From the IMG/VR virus record IMGVR_UViG_3300046323_000587, positions 124,001 through 188,000 of that record: a stretch of 64,000 bases of DNA, one strand, 5' to 3'. The notes beneath the pieces were generated by a model. That model saw nothing but the letters and a program-made list of their open reading frames with translations. It was not told where the DNA came from and ran no database searches. The position numbers and the translations under genes were made by a program. The stretch is from a virus. Positions 12,001-19,965 of this stretch are shown here, in pieces. Numbering within the stretch: the first letter of the stretch is position 1; each line of letters opens with the position of its first letter.

Positions 12001-14593
12001 AATCAATAGAACCCTCAGTTCCATCATTACTTGCTAAACCCATTAATTTAGTATGTAATTCAGCTAAATCAGATTTAAAAGTTGTGTAATCAGGAGAAAT
12101 AAAACTATGAAAATGTTCTTTAAATGCTTTTTGAGCAGACTCTACAATATTTTTAGGTACTCCTTGTGTTTCGTATCTATTTTTTAAAGCAACTGAATCA
12201 TTATCAATTTCTTTAATTTGATTAGCAAGACTGTCTAATTGTTTTTTAGTTTCTTCAGCTGTTGTCGGTTCAGTTTCAGATTGTTTTTTATAATCTTTCT
12301 GTAAGTCAAAATATTGTTTAGTCAAACCATTTTTCTTTTCAAATAATTCAGTTTGTTGTTTTGAATATTCTCTTTGAACAAATTGATTTTCAATGCTAGA
12401 TTTAGCAGAAGACATAGTTTTAAACCAATTTCTCATTTCTTTTGCAATCATAGCAGCTTGAGAATCTTCATATTTTCCAGCTTTCTTAAAGATAACTTGT
12501 TTATTATCTTTATCTAATTTTTCAACATCAAAAGAAAGATTTTTATCAAATAATTTACCTTCACGAGCTTCACTATCAACATAATCCATAAAATCATCTT
12601 GTGCTTTTGAATCACCTAAATAATCTACTAATTGTGTTTTAGCATTTTGAGGAAGAGCTTTCCAATCAAATAATCTTTTAGCCATTACACCTCCAGCAGC
12701 ACCAGCAACCATAGACATACCTAATTCTTGCATAAAATGTGTTGGATCTGTATCAAATTTTTTATATGGAAGTTCTTTACCTTTCTCGTCTTTTTGTTTG
12801 TCTTTATATAATGTAGGCAAACCTAAATCAACTAAAGCATTATATCCCATTTTAAATACTTGAGGAATAACTGCTTCTGCACCTTCTTCTAATGCTTCAC
12901 TTAATCCAGAAGCAGTTAAATCAAGAGTTCTAAGTTTTACATTATCATAACCTTTTGTAGCACGATTAGTAACTTTATCATAAATATCAACAAATGGTTT
13001 AGTTACTTTTTTACCCATTTCTTCAACTGTATTAGAACCTACTTTAGCTGATTTCACTCTATCAGTAAATAGACTTCCAATTTTATTAGCAAACCAAGAT
13101 TTCTGTTGAATTGTTTGTCCAGTTTTCAACGCACCTTCTCCAACTACTTCTTTTACAACATCTTTCATAATAGCAGATTGTGCATCCAACCCCATATTTT
13201 TAATAACATCTTGTGCTATATCACTTTTATATAATTTTTTCAAAGCCCAACCAGTTAAAGCAGTAAATGCTACAGCTTCTCCGTCAGATAATTCAGAAGA
13301 TTTTGCAGCTTTATGAGCTTCAGACATACCTAATCCAACATTATATACCTGAGAAAATGTTTTAGCGGTATTAGAAATATTTTTAATTTCTAATGGAGTC
13401 ATTGGAGCATTAGTAAGCCCTCCTTTTAATCCAGATAATAAAGATTTTTCAATTCCTTTGTAATAAATAGGAATAGATGAAATTAATTTCTGTTGACCTA
13501 ATTGTAAATAAACATCTCCTAATAAATTTAACGCATTTTCAACTGTAAATAGTTGTTCTTGTGAATTTCTTGACACACTTGTATTCAATGAAGAAGAACG
13601 ATTTTGAAAATAGTTTAATTTACTATTCATTGACTTATACCAATCTTCTTCTGTATATCCTTTAGATTTAGCTTTTTTTCCATTGATTGCCCAATCATTG
13701 ACATCATCATAAGTTGATTTGACAGATGACACAGCTTCTAATCCCATTTTACCTAATTCAGGAGTTGAATCAAACAAAGATTTAGCTACACCTAAACCAA
13801 AATATACTTGACCAACATAAGGAATAAATGTAGGTGCAATCATTGTAGCAGTTTTAGCAATAGAACCTAGTAAAGATTTATTTTTACCAATTCCAGACAT
13901 ATAAGTATCACCAAGAACACCTGTATCAAATGCAGAAACAAATTCTTTATTTCGTCCTTCTTTATCATCAATATAATAAGTATAAAAGTCTCCATTCTCA
14001 TTAATTTTATAAGAACCATCTTTTTCTTTTGCATAGACTTTAGGATTTAACCAAGTTTCAATGAATCCTTGGTCTTTAACTTTATCTTTGGTTAATTGTT
14101 TTTTACCTGTTGGATCAAATACATAATTATCTATTGCTAGTTTACGTTCATCTTCAGTTCCTTTTGACCATTGATTGATACCTATAAAGCCTTTATTTTT
14201 ACCTAGTTTGACATTAGCTTTATCTTGTTTAGATAAATTCATTAAAACAGTAGGATTTTTAAGAGTTTGAATACGATTCATTTTATTGAAATGAGTTTCA
14301 AATCCTTTAAAACCACCTGTATCAAAAGGATCAAAATCCATTTTAGAGAATTTATTGTATTCTTTTAAATGCTGGTCATAATAATCATCAAATTTCTTAT
14401 CATCAAAAGTTGTATCGTCTTTACTCTTATGAAATGCTGTAATTTGTTTTATTTTATCTAACTTTTTATATTCTGCTTTATCTTTTAAATCAAAATCACT
14501 TGGACGAAGATTATTTTGAAATAAATCTCCTAAACGTTGTGGTTTTTCACCTGTTATAGATGATAATAACCAATCTGGTTTTTGTTCTTCCAT
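3092..14593 (-). CDS. 3833-aa giant polyvalent virion protein with two SF1 helicase-like modules
   Basis: This is a probable ejected internal-virion protein. The N-terminal third is helical, with hydrophobic Ala/Gly-rich segments near residues 245-272 and 625-640 that could contact membranes, then long coiled-coil-like stretches (about 740-1250). A complete superfamily 1 helicase core follows: P-loop GTFGTGKTS near 1680, Walker B FYDEAT near 1808, motif III TGDSKQI near 1839, motif IV LTDSLRIGY near 1865, motif V AQGSEKEVV near 2020, and motif VI TAVSRGKRR near 2076. A Ser/Lys/Pro-rich linker (about 2130-2200) leads to a second, decayed SF1-like module with SSKTDKTD in place of the P-loop, YIVIVESE, KGDLIVT, TLQKAQSKS and RPLYTMLLKA up to about 2645. 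The last 1200 residues are unrecognised. Known crAss-like giants carry RNA polymerase; no DxDGD motif was seen here. Confidence 0.85.
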   Translation of the reverse strand: MEEQKPDWLLSSITGEKPQRLGDLFQNNLRPSDFDLKDKAEYKKLDKIKQITAFHKSKDDTTFDDKKFDDYYDQHLKEYNKFSKMDFDPFDTGGFKGFETHFNKMNRIQTLKNPTVLMNLSKQDKANVKLGKNKGFIGINQWSKGTEDERKLAIDNYVFDPTGKKQLTKDKVKDQGFIETWLNPKVYAKEKDGSYKINENGDFYTYYIDDKEGRNKEFVSAFDTGVLGDTYMSGIGKNKSLLGSIAKTATMIAPTFIPYVGQVYFGLGVAKSLFDSTPELGKMGLEAVSSVKSTYDDVNDWAINGKKAKSKGYTEEDWYKSMNSKLNYFQNRSSSLNTSVSRNSQEQLFTVENALNLLGDVYLQLGQQKLISSIPIYYKGIEKSLLSGLKGGLTNAPMTPLEIKNISNTAKTFSQVYNVGLGMSEAHKAAKSSELSDGEAVAFTALTGWALKKLYKSDIAQDVIKNMGLDAQSAIMKDVVKEVVGEGALKTGQTIQQKSWFANKIGSLFTDRVKSAKVGSNTVEEMGKKVTKPFVDIYDKVTNRATKGYDNVKLRTLDLTASGLSEALEEGAEAVIPQVFKMGYNALVDLGLPTLYKDKQKDEKGKELPYKKFDTDPTHFMQELGMSMVAGAAGGVMAKRLFDWKALPQNAKTQLVDYLGDSKAQDDFMDYVDSEAREGKLFDKNLSFDVEKLDKDNKQVIFKKAGKYEDSQAAMIAKEMRNWFKTMSSAKSSIENQFVQREYSKQQTELFEKKNGLTKQYFDLQKDYKKQSETEPTTAEETKKQLDSLANQIKEIDNDSVALKNRYETQGVPKNIVESAQKAFKEHFHSFISPDYTTFKSDLAELHTKLMGLASNDGTEGSIDSGANKEAIDAVLRKKRDIETGKLATDYLHQALFNINPDIHRHFTEDGSKIDASKFESSKEEITKAKLAFKKYKEASLNPIKNYDVSRDVLENDKKVSLLDNKLRNELYTNYVIETEDEDDYGNIYSVNKFTDSFKDKVFQKSFIKEFIDSTVIKAGTKISNKKFTDIIKSLNENIYSDDETEDTDFKNLFKETLLEHIEIEPEVDFSKFYFDNDNSLNNAGSTGNKIIKQFNSDIEEFGLTSETVNVTTELSKLQSTIDKQRALMSAMEFIIPMVNVWKRDSENPYLNEFKKEPLQQELIRSYKNDVPELNKTLSENLLSKYNQLAKNFENLQTLLIDKGLSLSGEVASQYTDITQELEKEFEILQKIDSNNVAAFQNSDKGTLKLYSVAEINNIINLLENSNKLLLFINGIKKEVELNGSYDSKLKEIQKDSKEQQFFTAFDKEYLKTRIILENNERVVKFLTERKNFNENNKDNLFIKKSITVVKKDTAVLHSTINLISGIDSEIQNQLGDKYSPDKEFDKISSETIVEDIVYLSELETALYSWYQTQEKEVKELIDEALINYQNNEREALERGVELKDNGHVDLYTTSVNKVIKINPGDNLATKSGIYNSVTTSQNLSSLRENTTGIFKSSSEFTISEDLLEEQKYNLAAKYHYISEVLNFPSNNSRKLYFETISILLEKENVNAPIGIQEKVILEAYKFYLAKDNKQFDILASKVLKLKEYFDKDLTEDILIEPEFQSLVRQFGLSSNINLFFNGDKIDFEKSTYYSKTSDKDVTDLTLKEVLLGKDKEVYKQEILAYLDIYNPIKNQIFIDGTFGTGKTSMIMSYLLTLINKNSTKKTLLLSNNIIQQGNFDSMLSTFDLKDKVDKVDKLGDLGIAKFENLVNKPFGILNALLQQFGLTEKEAFDLINGETTDYKVFLKDGNIEKFKVFAETYNSIFYDEATNIPKNVIYFLEELQNAANLENRLPIFYTGDSKQIQNISHTSEPDKYPVYTNNSITSIPFITRTLPLTDSLRIGYKANIDFLATLNIGLKALENNITTLDSRFDNASIDIIAILGSLNLKDKISYNDEDYSGIKVSVIADDGFGQFVNGEKEKYKEAATKEKELFEKAKESNVAIKPFKRIGKEIDTSEIMVIGEEVVDDILTYTNSQAQGSEKEVVFLDIVSIYDNIKEAYNKSTKDEIVNDKFIGTNFDQKLYHLDILTKLITAVSRGKRRVNIVVRNKHKNILKHLGLQEAEEKTPNKELGGYQVTFLSNEEVKSKAKANYKKQVEELKVRLVPVEGVENVEVRKEPTSDSGASKSTKVKTSNKPKPAATTKKEAEIKSSITNKPVKKEFSTDDLDIIIQTQESLEEEPTDYDINTDLLGFVKEEVSFTSTELGRKVKADEEENFNLAAIEEIANSTRSVRVDVSSKTDKTDILKKISELSSNILYLSPNNAGLELYTKADISGSMTITTSFSEYLDENGKKVIKEGVPRPIDKKYDYIVIVESEYISNSDIGNLIEPGRKFILLYDKDTIDIPEPEKSKVFKNKEVRIDEFKTKIIKLADYNNLSRIFETDTKTKKIESNFDSETNSGVAVIKEEEVFLETFIKDFKANLTSTRIITSTIKRAEELNKRVRTKLGRKKELEKGDLIVTTTSIKQYIDRQYTEIIKLGTFFTVDKISDGILEGDLEFFKDRKEIKLDSKKFTGYTVTLEQGGRTITIPFLDSNGRNELKNLLESKSISDYHSSIKARFNQIDLGYVTTLQKAQSKSYRNAYIALNKDDLTLSTSRPLYTMLLKATDKIVFQSNDLTTTPDLANTDFSKQEQREYYSIPSILDKANAEEFIRDYYKNVVEEESKKDPIKEDEGSDKTPQEITEKIKADFKKAVISNKENLNLNELFAEGTDTTTIELLYNKLKESYLWSILSTNNPIKDIVEKLETLKQSKLKGTLNNIEYKNLTKELEAQLDPLRIAQLKEIFPTLTKADFEIKLTPKIIIKIEQAKTYADASDLNLNKEDKEFLKNRYKDKIVDKVIQFTIDGKTVTQIPNVDKQKLATPNLEDKGYKESVDNLLKSFTSNTHGIIKTGTYYKVVVFKSVTEKLPKQTITIIPIPGEDLKKIENDLLEDNLNGNLVNLDNDSKLYNAARFYIWHIPLSDVTRLKQFLEITDKLNDSEQQRIISFIQSLKNYYTGKIDVGALQEKVKAFPDTFKVKRKLKILIDSIVRKPFTVKLVGKKFNPSTDASVNSRSTELNDLDEGNITYEWRVVVEDLEISLGGIYNNNKYGEYVTNEIKNQFFDTTNNFGKKVSESDNEVVIGTISKKDVAELKETLKIKNGRFTRKENEATTLKQLQERTEFLISGAYVWYDKPETSKDVRDRLSKKGQNFDLKTGRPFILTTLGNQVIESSGKPVTVTDKADLIKKFFAGYKGITVIYADEGKTTFNTIYDNFQAIVTEDPTNKKDFGVKVDLIITPNLKENLSKGFKQILTKFLGKKLDFKYNLELVSTTDPENITETDILKAIGEYLGESKNTSQEDIDDYQQGMSNPFADFFDSEPSAETLKDNLEKKLETLIKKLEGDGRNINPMDVRLILSAYHFLQLNAAGKQNLYSNFFKIKELVDLDKSLLSSLHTALIGTEQFKNGIFGITPGKNLTKLVDSTQPGPHYGILTDTSHITFKEGPDYGFFDLSLEDVSKLKQDMKIKESEDTVEKEKQEKIAIIRKGYADNVLGIPTNSDITNLLDGKTLKNEAKEIFFKLKGKEFIVLNIREGANELFKARLDKGYNLDFIPDSVIYDSTNRLYTYQTEIEKDEKRYKLVLSNTIDSILKKELPIVQETEIIESTPTTPKQDFSKFYYSFIQEVSKANSLIEKPSDAQSAILNGNWSQFNIAMAQLKDTNSDAVRMIYGETNFDDINKRLLKEEYPLFEFLDKINNQVENGLSAAYEGISKPTLGDLSDARSFFLRNLIDEDFENLNISFQKIYNNTNISCK

Positions 14594-14665
14594 AATTATA
14601 ATATTTTTTAATAATTTTAATATTTTATAAAATGTAATTAATGAAGGTAATTTAATTTAATTTTT

Positions 14666-16801
14666 TTATTGTTGTTCAGGATTTCCCCAAGCTCCATAAG
14701 AACTACTAGGACTAAATATAGGTGCTGGACCATTAGCTCCAGGGTAAGTTGTTTGACCAGTAGGAATTCTATATTGATATTGATCTGCATTTATTCCTGC
14801 CCCTCCAGGTCCTTGGGTCATATTAGATATATGCACTGATTGTTTAGATACATTAGACTTTAAACCATCTGTAAGTCTTTGTGAATGTTGATCATTAACA
14901 GGTAAAAATACTTTCGTTTCATACACTTTTGCATCAGTTCTTCCTGTCCATTGAGTTTCTACTTTTCCTTCATCAGTTACTCCTATGTGAGTACCGATAG
15001 GAGTTTTTACTTTATAATTAGGTGTGCCGTCAGGATTTAATTCATAAGAAGCTCCTTTTATAGCTTGTTGAGCTAAAGAGTTATCTCTATCTGAAGCTTT
15101 ACCTACATATTTAAATCCTAGACTTTGTGAAGTGTCTTCATCAATTTTTCCATCTGTATCTACATAATTTACAGTAGCAACATTAAATTTTTGAAAAGTC
15201 AAATCTTGTGGAGCACCTTGTCTAACTAAATAATCTTTAACATTTTGTTGACCTTCTGCTGTAAATGTATTATATTTTTGAGGTTCTTTATCAAATACAG
15301 ATTCTTTTATTTTAAGGTATGTTTTTGCTGCTTCTTTGTCTGTTGGTAGATATAACATTGAAGAATTAAAATTAGTTGTACTAAGAACAACATTATTTAT
15401 AGGTAGTTGTATATTAGCTCCATACATACCTGCATTTACTGTACTTCCTGCTTCAGCACTTTTTCCCCAATCTGAATTTTGTAACATTTGTAAAGGCATT
15501 ATTTTACCGTTTTTATCTTGCATACCTAAAGCTCCTTTTACAGTACTTGCTAAAGCTTTAAATTTAACTCCATCTACAACAAATTCTTGCATTTCTTGAT
15601 TCATTAAACCATTTCCGTGAGCTTGATGAAGACCAATTTCTTCTGTTAATTCTTGTCCTCCTGCACCTCTTCCTGAATGTAAGTTACTATAACCCATATC
15701 AATATTTTGAGCAGTCAAAGATTCTGTTTTAGTAGTCTTTTTAGCATTACCATAATCTTGCAATCTTTTAATAGCTGCAACTTCAAGATTCCAATTCATT
15801 AATTGAGCTTTTTCTTCTTCTGACATATTATCTTTAACACCTTCATTAAGATTTATGCCAGAGACTGCAATACGACCAGAAAGTTGATCATTTAATATTT
15901 GACTTTTAACCGCATCCCAATCAGCTTCATCTATATAACCAAATATTGCATTTTTAAATGCTTGTACTTGACCTTTTGGTCCTTCATTAGTTTCACGACC
16001 TCCTGCATTACGTTGAGTACCTGCTGCAATTTGACCAGAAGCAACTTGACCAAATACGCTCAATAGAGTATTATCAGATTTACTTCCACTGGTTTCTATA
16101 TGAGATAATAGTTTTACAACTTTATCTTGAACTTCGCTCATTCCTTTAACATATCCAATAGTTTTATTTAGATCTGGATTAGTTACAGAACCTTTGTAAT
16201 CAAATTCAGTTTTAAATTCTCCTACTGTCATCAAATTACCATATATAGAATCTGGTTTATTTCTATCTAATAAATAAGTGGCATAAGGAACTTCATTGTA
16301 TTTATTTAATGTCTTGTCCCATACAATTACTTTACCATCTTTTGCCATAACAGAACCTTGTGCTTTACGAGATTCAGCTGACTTCCATTGTTCTTCTGTT
16401 TCTTTTTGTTGTCTTAATAAAGTATTAATTTCATCAGGTTGAACTGTTGCGTCTCTCATTAATCTTTTACCTTTATTAGTTTTGAGAGCCATATAATTCA
16501 TATTATCTAATTGATTAATCTTTTGTTGTTTTTGAGCAATGTAAGCATCAACAGCAGCAGTATGTCCTTTTCCGTATAATTCTTTAAGCATATCTTTATC
16601 TAATAAAGAAGATAAATCTGGTGCTTCTGTACGCTTTGTTTGAGCAATATCTTCAACTCCAATCATAGGAACCCCCATACCAACATTAGGCAATTGAGAT
16701 ATAGTTTCAGGTATATACGTATATGATTGATAAGCTCCTCCGGATTGATATTTACTCAAAGGTTTTTTAATCGATTTTAAACTTTTATATAATGATTTCA
16801 T
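14666..16801 (-). CDS. Tagged virion cargo or structural protein, 711 aa
   Basis: I do not recognise the family. The N-terminus is basic (MKSLYKSLKSIKKP) and runs into SKYQSGGAYQ, an N-terminal copy of the GG tag shared by many neighbours. The next 130 residues are helical. The rest is mixed and beta-rich, with Gly/Asn/Thr-rich segments typical of virion proteins and a Pro/Gly/Ser-rich C-terminal tail. It lies between the giant helicase protein (73 bases downstream) and a small gene upstream, in the run of presumed ejected proteins. A terminator-like hairpin sits about 70 bases before its ATG and may lower its expression. A virion protein is likely from position, tag and size; no enzymatic motif was seen. 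Confidence 0.75.
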   Translation of the reverse strand: MKSLYKSLKSIKKPLSKYQSGGAYQSYTYIPETISQLPNVGMGVPMIGVEDIAQTKRTEAPDLSSLLDKDMLKELYGKGHTAAVDAYIAQKQQKINQLDNMNYMALKTNKGKRLMRDATVQPDEINTLLRQQKETEEQWKSAESRKAQGSVMAKDGKVIVWDKTLNKYNEVPYATYLLDRNKPDSIYGNLMTVGEFKTEFDYKGSVTNPDLNKTIGYVKGMSEVQDKVVKLLSHIETSGSKSDNTLLSVFGQVASGQIAAGTQRNAGGRETNEGPKGQVQAFKNAIFGYIDEADWDAVKSQILNDQLSGRIAVSGINLNEGVKDNMSEEEKAQLMNWNLEVAAIKRLQDYGNAKKTTKTESLTAQNIDMGYSNLHSGRGAGGQELTEEIGLHQAHGNGLMNQEMQEFVVDGVKFKALASTVKGALGMQDKNGKIMPLQMLQNSDWGKSAEAGSTVNAGMYGANIQLPINNVVLSTTNFNSSMLYLPTDKEAAKTYLKIKESVFDKEPQKYNTFTAEGQQNVKDYLVRQGAPQDLTFQKFNVATVNYVDTDGKIDEDTSQSLGFKYVGKASDRDNSLAQQAIKGASYELNPDGTPNYKVKTPIGTHIGVTDEGKVETQWTGRTDAKVYETKVFLPVNDQHSQRLTDGLKSNVSKQSVHISNMTQGPGGAGINADQYQYRIPTGQTTYPGANGPAPIFSPSSSYGAWGNPEQQ

Positions 16802-16871
16802 AATTTTTCTTTTATAGTCTTATTGATTATAAACTTATTCTTATAAATATAACAAATTTTGTTATAAACAC

Positions 16872-16902
16872 AAAAATCCTCACTAATCAAAGCAAGGATT
16901 TT
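16872..16902 (-). terminator. Intrinsic terminator between the 113-aa and 711-aa genes
   Basis: On the minus strand the stem AAAATCCT pairs with AGGATTTT around a 14-base loop, and the 3' arm runs into a short T-run (AGGATTTTTG). It lies in the 169-base gap after the stop of the 113-aa gene. The gap also contains a weaker inverted repeat, ATAAC/GTTAT, near 16848-16866. Confidence 0.6.
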
Positions 16903-16970
16903 ATAATATAAATTGTTACAATAATTAGTTATTTTTTAGATTACTGTAATTCAAATAACTTTGATATTTC

Positions 16971-17312
16971 TTATTGTTTTTCTGTAACAGTATTAAAAAT
17001 AGTTTTTAAATCTTCTAATAAAGATACTAAAATCTTATGAATTTTAATAAATTCTGGAACTGCTTCTTTTTTGTTATCAAAACTAAACTCTTTAGAGATT
17101 ATATTTGCATTTTTATCTTTAGAGGTTATATCTTTTATATAAAGTTGGTAAATAGTCTTTTCTTTATTGTGATTTAATATTAATTCAAAGTTTTCTCCTA
17201 AAAAAAATCTAATAAAATCTTCTATTAAAACACTGCTTTCTTCTATTGTTTTATGAGATTTAGATACAATATCTAATAATTGCTCATTTGTAAAATCATT
17301 TTTAATTTTCAT
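16971..17312 (-). CDS. Hypothetical protein, 113 aa
   Basis: Unrecognised. It is a small Lys/Glu/Ile-rich protein, mostly helical at both ends with a short beta segment in the middle (YQLYIKDITS). It has no signal peptide, Cys cluster or GG tag, which sets it apart from its neighbours. The start is a plain ATG 30 bases after the stop of the 388-aa gene. A terminator-like hairpin follows about 70 bases after its stop. It could be a chaperone or a small virion subunit; nothing in the sequence decides. Confidence 0.65.
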   Translation of the reverse strand: MKIKNDFTNEQLLDIVSKSHKTIEESSVLIEDFIRFFLGENFELILNHNKEKTIYQLYIKDITSKDKNANIISKEFSFDNKKEAVPEFIKIHKILVSLLEDLKTIFNTVTEKQ

Positions 17313-17342
17313 TTAGATTTGGATTTAAATTGGTATTATAAT

Positions 17343-18509
17343 TTAATTGCTTGGTCTATTAGTTGGTTGTCCAAAATTATCTTTTGTAATTTTTTTTGTA
17401 GTAGGATTTCTATTCCAACCATCAATAGTATCAGTTTTTGATTCTGTAGTTCCTTCATAATGGTATTTTACTCCTGTAACTCCTTTATTACCTGACCTAA
17501 TAAAATCATCAAAAATAATTCTTCCAGAAGATCCGTTTGATTTATTATTGTTTTTATTATTATTGTTGTTTTTATTATTATTATTATTATTATTATTAAT
17601 AACAGTATTATTAGAAGGCACTTTATTAGGTACTTTATTGTCTGTTGTATTACTAGGAGTATTTGAATTATTATTTGTATTATTTACAACTGGTTGAACA
17701 GGAGTTGGAGTTAGAGTTGGTACTGGAACTGGTTTTGGAGTTATTGTATTACTGATATTAGAGTTAAGAGGTGTAAAAGTATTTGTAACTTCTTTTGTTC
17801 CGTATGAAGTAGTTTGAGGTTTTTCTATTGTACCTATTTGATACATTCCACCAGTAGACGATTTTGCAGCAACTACTCCTGTATTTTTATTAGTTTTATC
17901 ATAAATAGTAGAAATATTGCTATTTTGCATTGGTAGTTTACCTCTTAATACATTTGCTGTACCTGTACCTACTGTTCTAGCAACTTCTTTACCTTTTTCT
18001 GTAAGAGTGTCATAATTATCTATTTCAGTGGCAGCTTTTTGAAAAAATTTACCATTATTATAATTAGAAGTACTCGTACTTAGTTTAGGAGTGAAAATTG
18101 TTCCATTAGCTAACCTATATTTACCATTACCTATTGATTCAGCACCTTGTGGAATAGCTCCTCCATCTTCAAAGAATTTAATATCATATAATTCACCATC
18201 AACTCGACCACCTTTTAAGAATTTACTAAAAGATTTAATTAATTTCATTCCTTTACGAGCTTGAAGGGATTCTGCTTGATAATCTGTTTCTTGTTCAGTA
18301 TAATCATAATCAGGAAGTGTGTCTTGATTTAATGTATCATAACTAATTTGATCTTCTGCTTGTTCATTAAATTGATTGTATTCTTGTTCAGTAGGATTAG
18401 AAGGATCGTATTGTTGAGTAGTATTTAATGGAGTATAACTAACAGTATTGCTAGTTATACCACCACTTTGATACTTATTTTTGTATTTTTGTGATTTCCA
18501 ATTATACAT
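17343..18509 (-). CDS. Tagged cargo protein with poly-Asn linker, 388 aa
   Basis: Unrecognised family. The N-terminus reads WKSQKYKNKYQSGGIT, an N-terminal GG tag. Two more GG segments follow near residues 100-125 (KFLKGGRVDG and KFFEDGGAIP). The region about 235-330 is low-complexity: Pro/Thr repeats, then long Asn runs interrupted by Lys. An ordered Gly/Arg-rich C-terminus (RIIFDDFIRS and after) closes the protein. The composition suggests a flexible linker between two small domains. It lies 22 bases downstream of the 369-aa gene in the cargo run. The poly-Asn stretch is encoded by an ATT/AAT microsatellite and is probably length-variable. Confidence 0.7.
   Translation of the reverse strand: MYNWKSQKYKNKYQSGGITSNTVSYTPLNTTQQYDPSNPTEQEYNQFNEQAEDQISYDTLNQDTLPDYDYTEQETDYQAESLQARKGMKLIKSFSKFLKGGRVDGELYDIKFFEDGGAIPQGAESIGNGKYRLANGTIFTPKLSTSTSNYNNGKFFQKAATEIDNYDTLTEKGKEVARTVGTGTANVLRGKLPMQNSNISTIYDKTNKNTGVVAAKSSTGGMYQIGTIEKPQTTSYGTKEVTNTFTPLNSNISNTITPKPVPVPTLTPTPVQPVVNNTNNNSNTPSNTTDNKVPNKVPSNNTVINNNNNNNNKNNNNNKNNNKSNGSSGRIIFDDFIRSGNKGVTGVKYHYEGTTESKTDTIDGWNRNPTTKKITKDNFGQPTNRPSN
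17541..17603. repeat. ATT/AAT microsatellite encoding poly-Asn
   Basis: The plus strand reads almost pure TTATTATTG/TTTTTATTATTA trinucleotides for about 60 bases. On the minus strand this is a run of AAT/AAC Asn codons broken by AAA Lys codons within the 388-aa gene. Changes in length would be multiples of three and would not break the frame. Confidence 0.85.
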
Positions 18510-18531
18510 TTGATTAGTTTAATTAGATTAA

Positions 18532-19641
18532 TTATTCAACAACTCTTGTTTTGAATTGACCATTAGCTAATTGCATTTTTTCAATTACTTTACCATTAGC
18601 ATTTTTACCAGCTGGAGCCCACTGACCTTGAACATAAAAAAGTTTTCCGTCTTTTCCCATTTGTTGTGTTCTATTTTTGGCATCTTTTACATACGTACTT
18701 CCACTTGTAAAATCTTCTACACTAGGCTCATATTTCTTATCTGTATGAGACATAAAATTTCTTAGTTGTTCTTTTGTAATATTGTTAGCAGACACTCCAT
18801 AATGAGCACCAATTTGTCCTACAACATCTTTAGTAGAAAGATTATATTTTTTTGCAACTTGTTGTAAAGCAGAAGCTAGTTCTGGATGCATTGAATTAGG
18901 GTTAGTTACTTTTTTACCACTAGCATTAAAAGCATCTACTTCAGCTTTTCCTGGAGTGCCTTTTGAATCTAATTGAATTTTCTGTTGTTTTTCAATTAAA
19001 GGATTTGTTCTATTGGCTTGTCTCTTTAAGTTTTCTATTTCTATATAATCATTATGGGCATTTTTATTTTGTAGAGAAGCTAATCTTTGTCTAATTTTAT
19101 CGTCCAAAGCTTGATCATTTATTTTAGGAAAAGCTATTTTCATTTCTTTGTACGCTTTATTGTACATAACTTCAGGATCTCTAGGCCCACTTCTTACAGT
19201 TACCTCATCTAATAACATATTTCCTTCTTCGTCTCTACCAGGAACTGTTCCTGCTGGAGTTTGAAAACTTCTAGTCCTGCCACCTCTACGATACATCTCA
19301 CCGCCATCACCATATTCTTCCTCACCTTCCATCATTTCTTCCTCCATTTCAGGTTGTTCTTGAGAACCTCCACCTAATTGTCCAAGAATTTCGTGTAATA
19401 CACTTGTTACTTGTTGTTTATAATCACTAAAAGATTCAAGATGTTGAGCAATAGTTTTTTCAGGGTCTTCTTGTTTAATTTTAGCTAATTCATCTTCTTT
19501 AAGAGCTGCTTTTGTAGTACATTCTGCAAGATATTCAAACATATCATCAACTAAATCAACTAACATACTCATTGGATCGTGACCTTCTGCCTGATCCATT
19601 GTGTAATCTTCTTGTGGCATTTCTTCTTGTTCGTTATACAT
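18532..19641 (-). CDS. Cargo protein, acidic N-terminus with internal GG segments, 369 aa
   Basis: Unrecognised family. The first 100 residues are very acidic and helical, ending in a Glu/Met-rich stretch, and then comes YGDGGEMYRRGGRTRSF, a Gly-rich variant of the tag. The phrase LLDEVTVR is followed by a helical, Lys/Asn-rich region and a C-terminal beta segment (FYVQGQWAP). The acidic helical part plus Gln/Glu-rich linker resembles the small 122-aa protein upstream, which suggests a shared helical unit. A 14-base palindrome directly precedes the ATG. A virion or cargo role is inferred from context. Confidence 0.7.
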   Translation of the reverse strand: MYNEQEEMPQEDYTMDQAEGHDPMSMLVDLVDDMFEYLAECTTKAALKEDELAKIKQEDPEKTIAQHLESFSDYKQQVTSVLHEILGQLGGGSQEQPEMEEEMMEGEEEYGDGGEMYRRGGRTRSFQTPAGTVPGRDEEGNMLLDEVTVRSGPRDPEVMYNKAYKEMKIAFPKINDQALDDKIRQRLASLQNKNAHNDYIEIENLKRQANRTNPLIEKQQKIQLDSKGTPGKAEVDAFNASGKKVTNPNSMHPELASALQQVAKKYNLSTKDVVGQIGAHYGVSANNITKEQLRNFMSHTDKKYEPSVEDFTSGSTYVKDAKNRTQQMGKDGKLFYVQGQWAPAGKNANGKVIEKMQLANGQFKTRVVE

Positions 19642-19654
19642 AATTTCGAAATTA
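19641..19654. other. 14-base perfect palindrome at a start codon
   Basis: TAATTTCGAAATTA is a perfect inverted repeat whose edge coincides with the first base of the 369-aa gene. It could be a protein-binding site or chance in AT-rich DNA. A related TTCGAT sequence directly precedes the ATGs at 30252 and 49220. Confidence 0.3.
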
Positions 19655-19698
19655 TTTTTGTTATTTACTATTTTGATTATTAAACTAATTATTTAAAA

Positions 19699-19965
19699 CT
19701 AAATTTTCAACCTTAAATTCAAATTTTTATTGTATTGATTAAGTATAAAATTTGATTCTCTATTAAATCTATCTTTGACTTTATCAAAATATTTAGCATC
19801 AAAGTTAGAAGAATTTTTTTGAGATTTATAATATCTTTTAGATATTTCTTGAATAACTTTATTAAATTCTACTGTTGCTTTATGTCTAGCTTTTAATTCT
19901 TCTACTTGTAACTTATGTTGCTGTTTTAATTCTTCTAATATTACTTTGCTACGGTGCGCATCCAT
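19699..19965 (-). CDS. Small coiled-coil protein, 88 aa
   Basis: Unrecognised. A long amphipathic helix (ILEELKQQHKLQVEELKARH) dominates the first half, followed by a basic helical tail rich in Lys, Arg, Asn and Phe. The gene starts 25 bases inside the end of the 1552-aa gene in another frame, which argues for coupled translation, and ends with TAG. It could be an assembly chaperone or a structural peg for the large protein encoded just before it. No other motif was found. Confidence 0.6.
   Translation of the reverse strand: MDAHRSKVILEELKQQHKLQVEELKARHKATVEFNKVIQEISKRYYKSQKNSSNFDAKYFDKVKDRFNRESNFILNQYNKNLNLRLKI

Noticed and set aside
17541-17603. CRISPR-like or regulatory repeat array
   Set aside because: It is a simple trinucleotide run encoding poly-Asn; there are no spacers.
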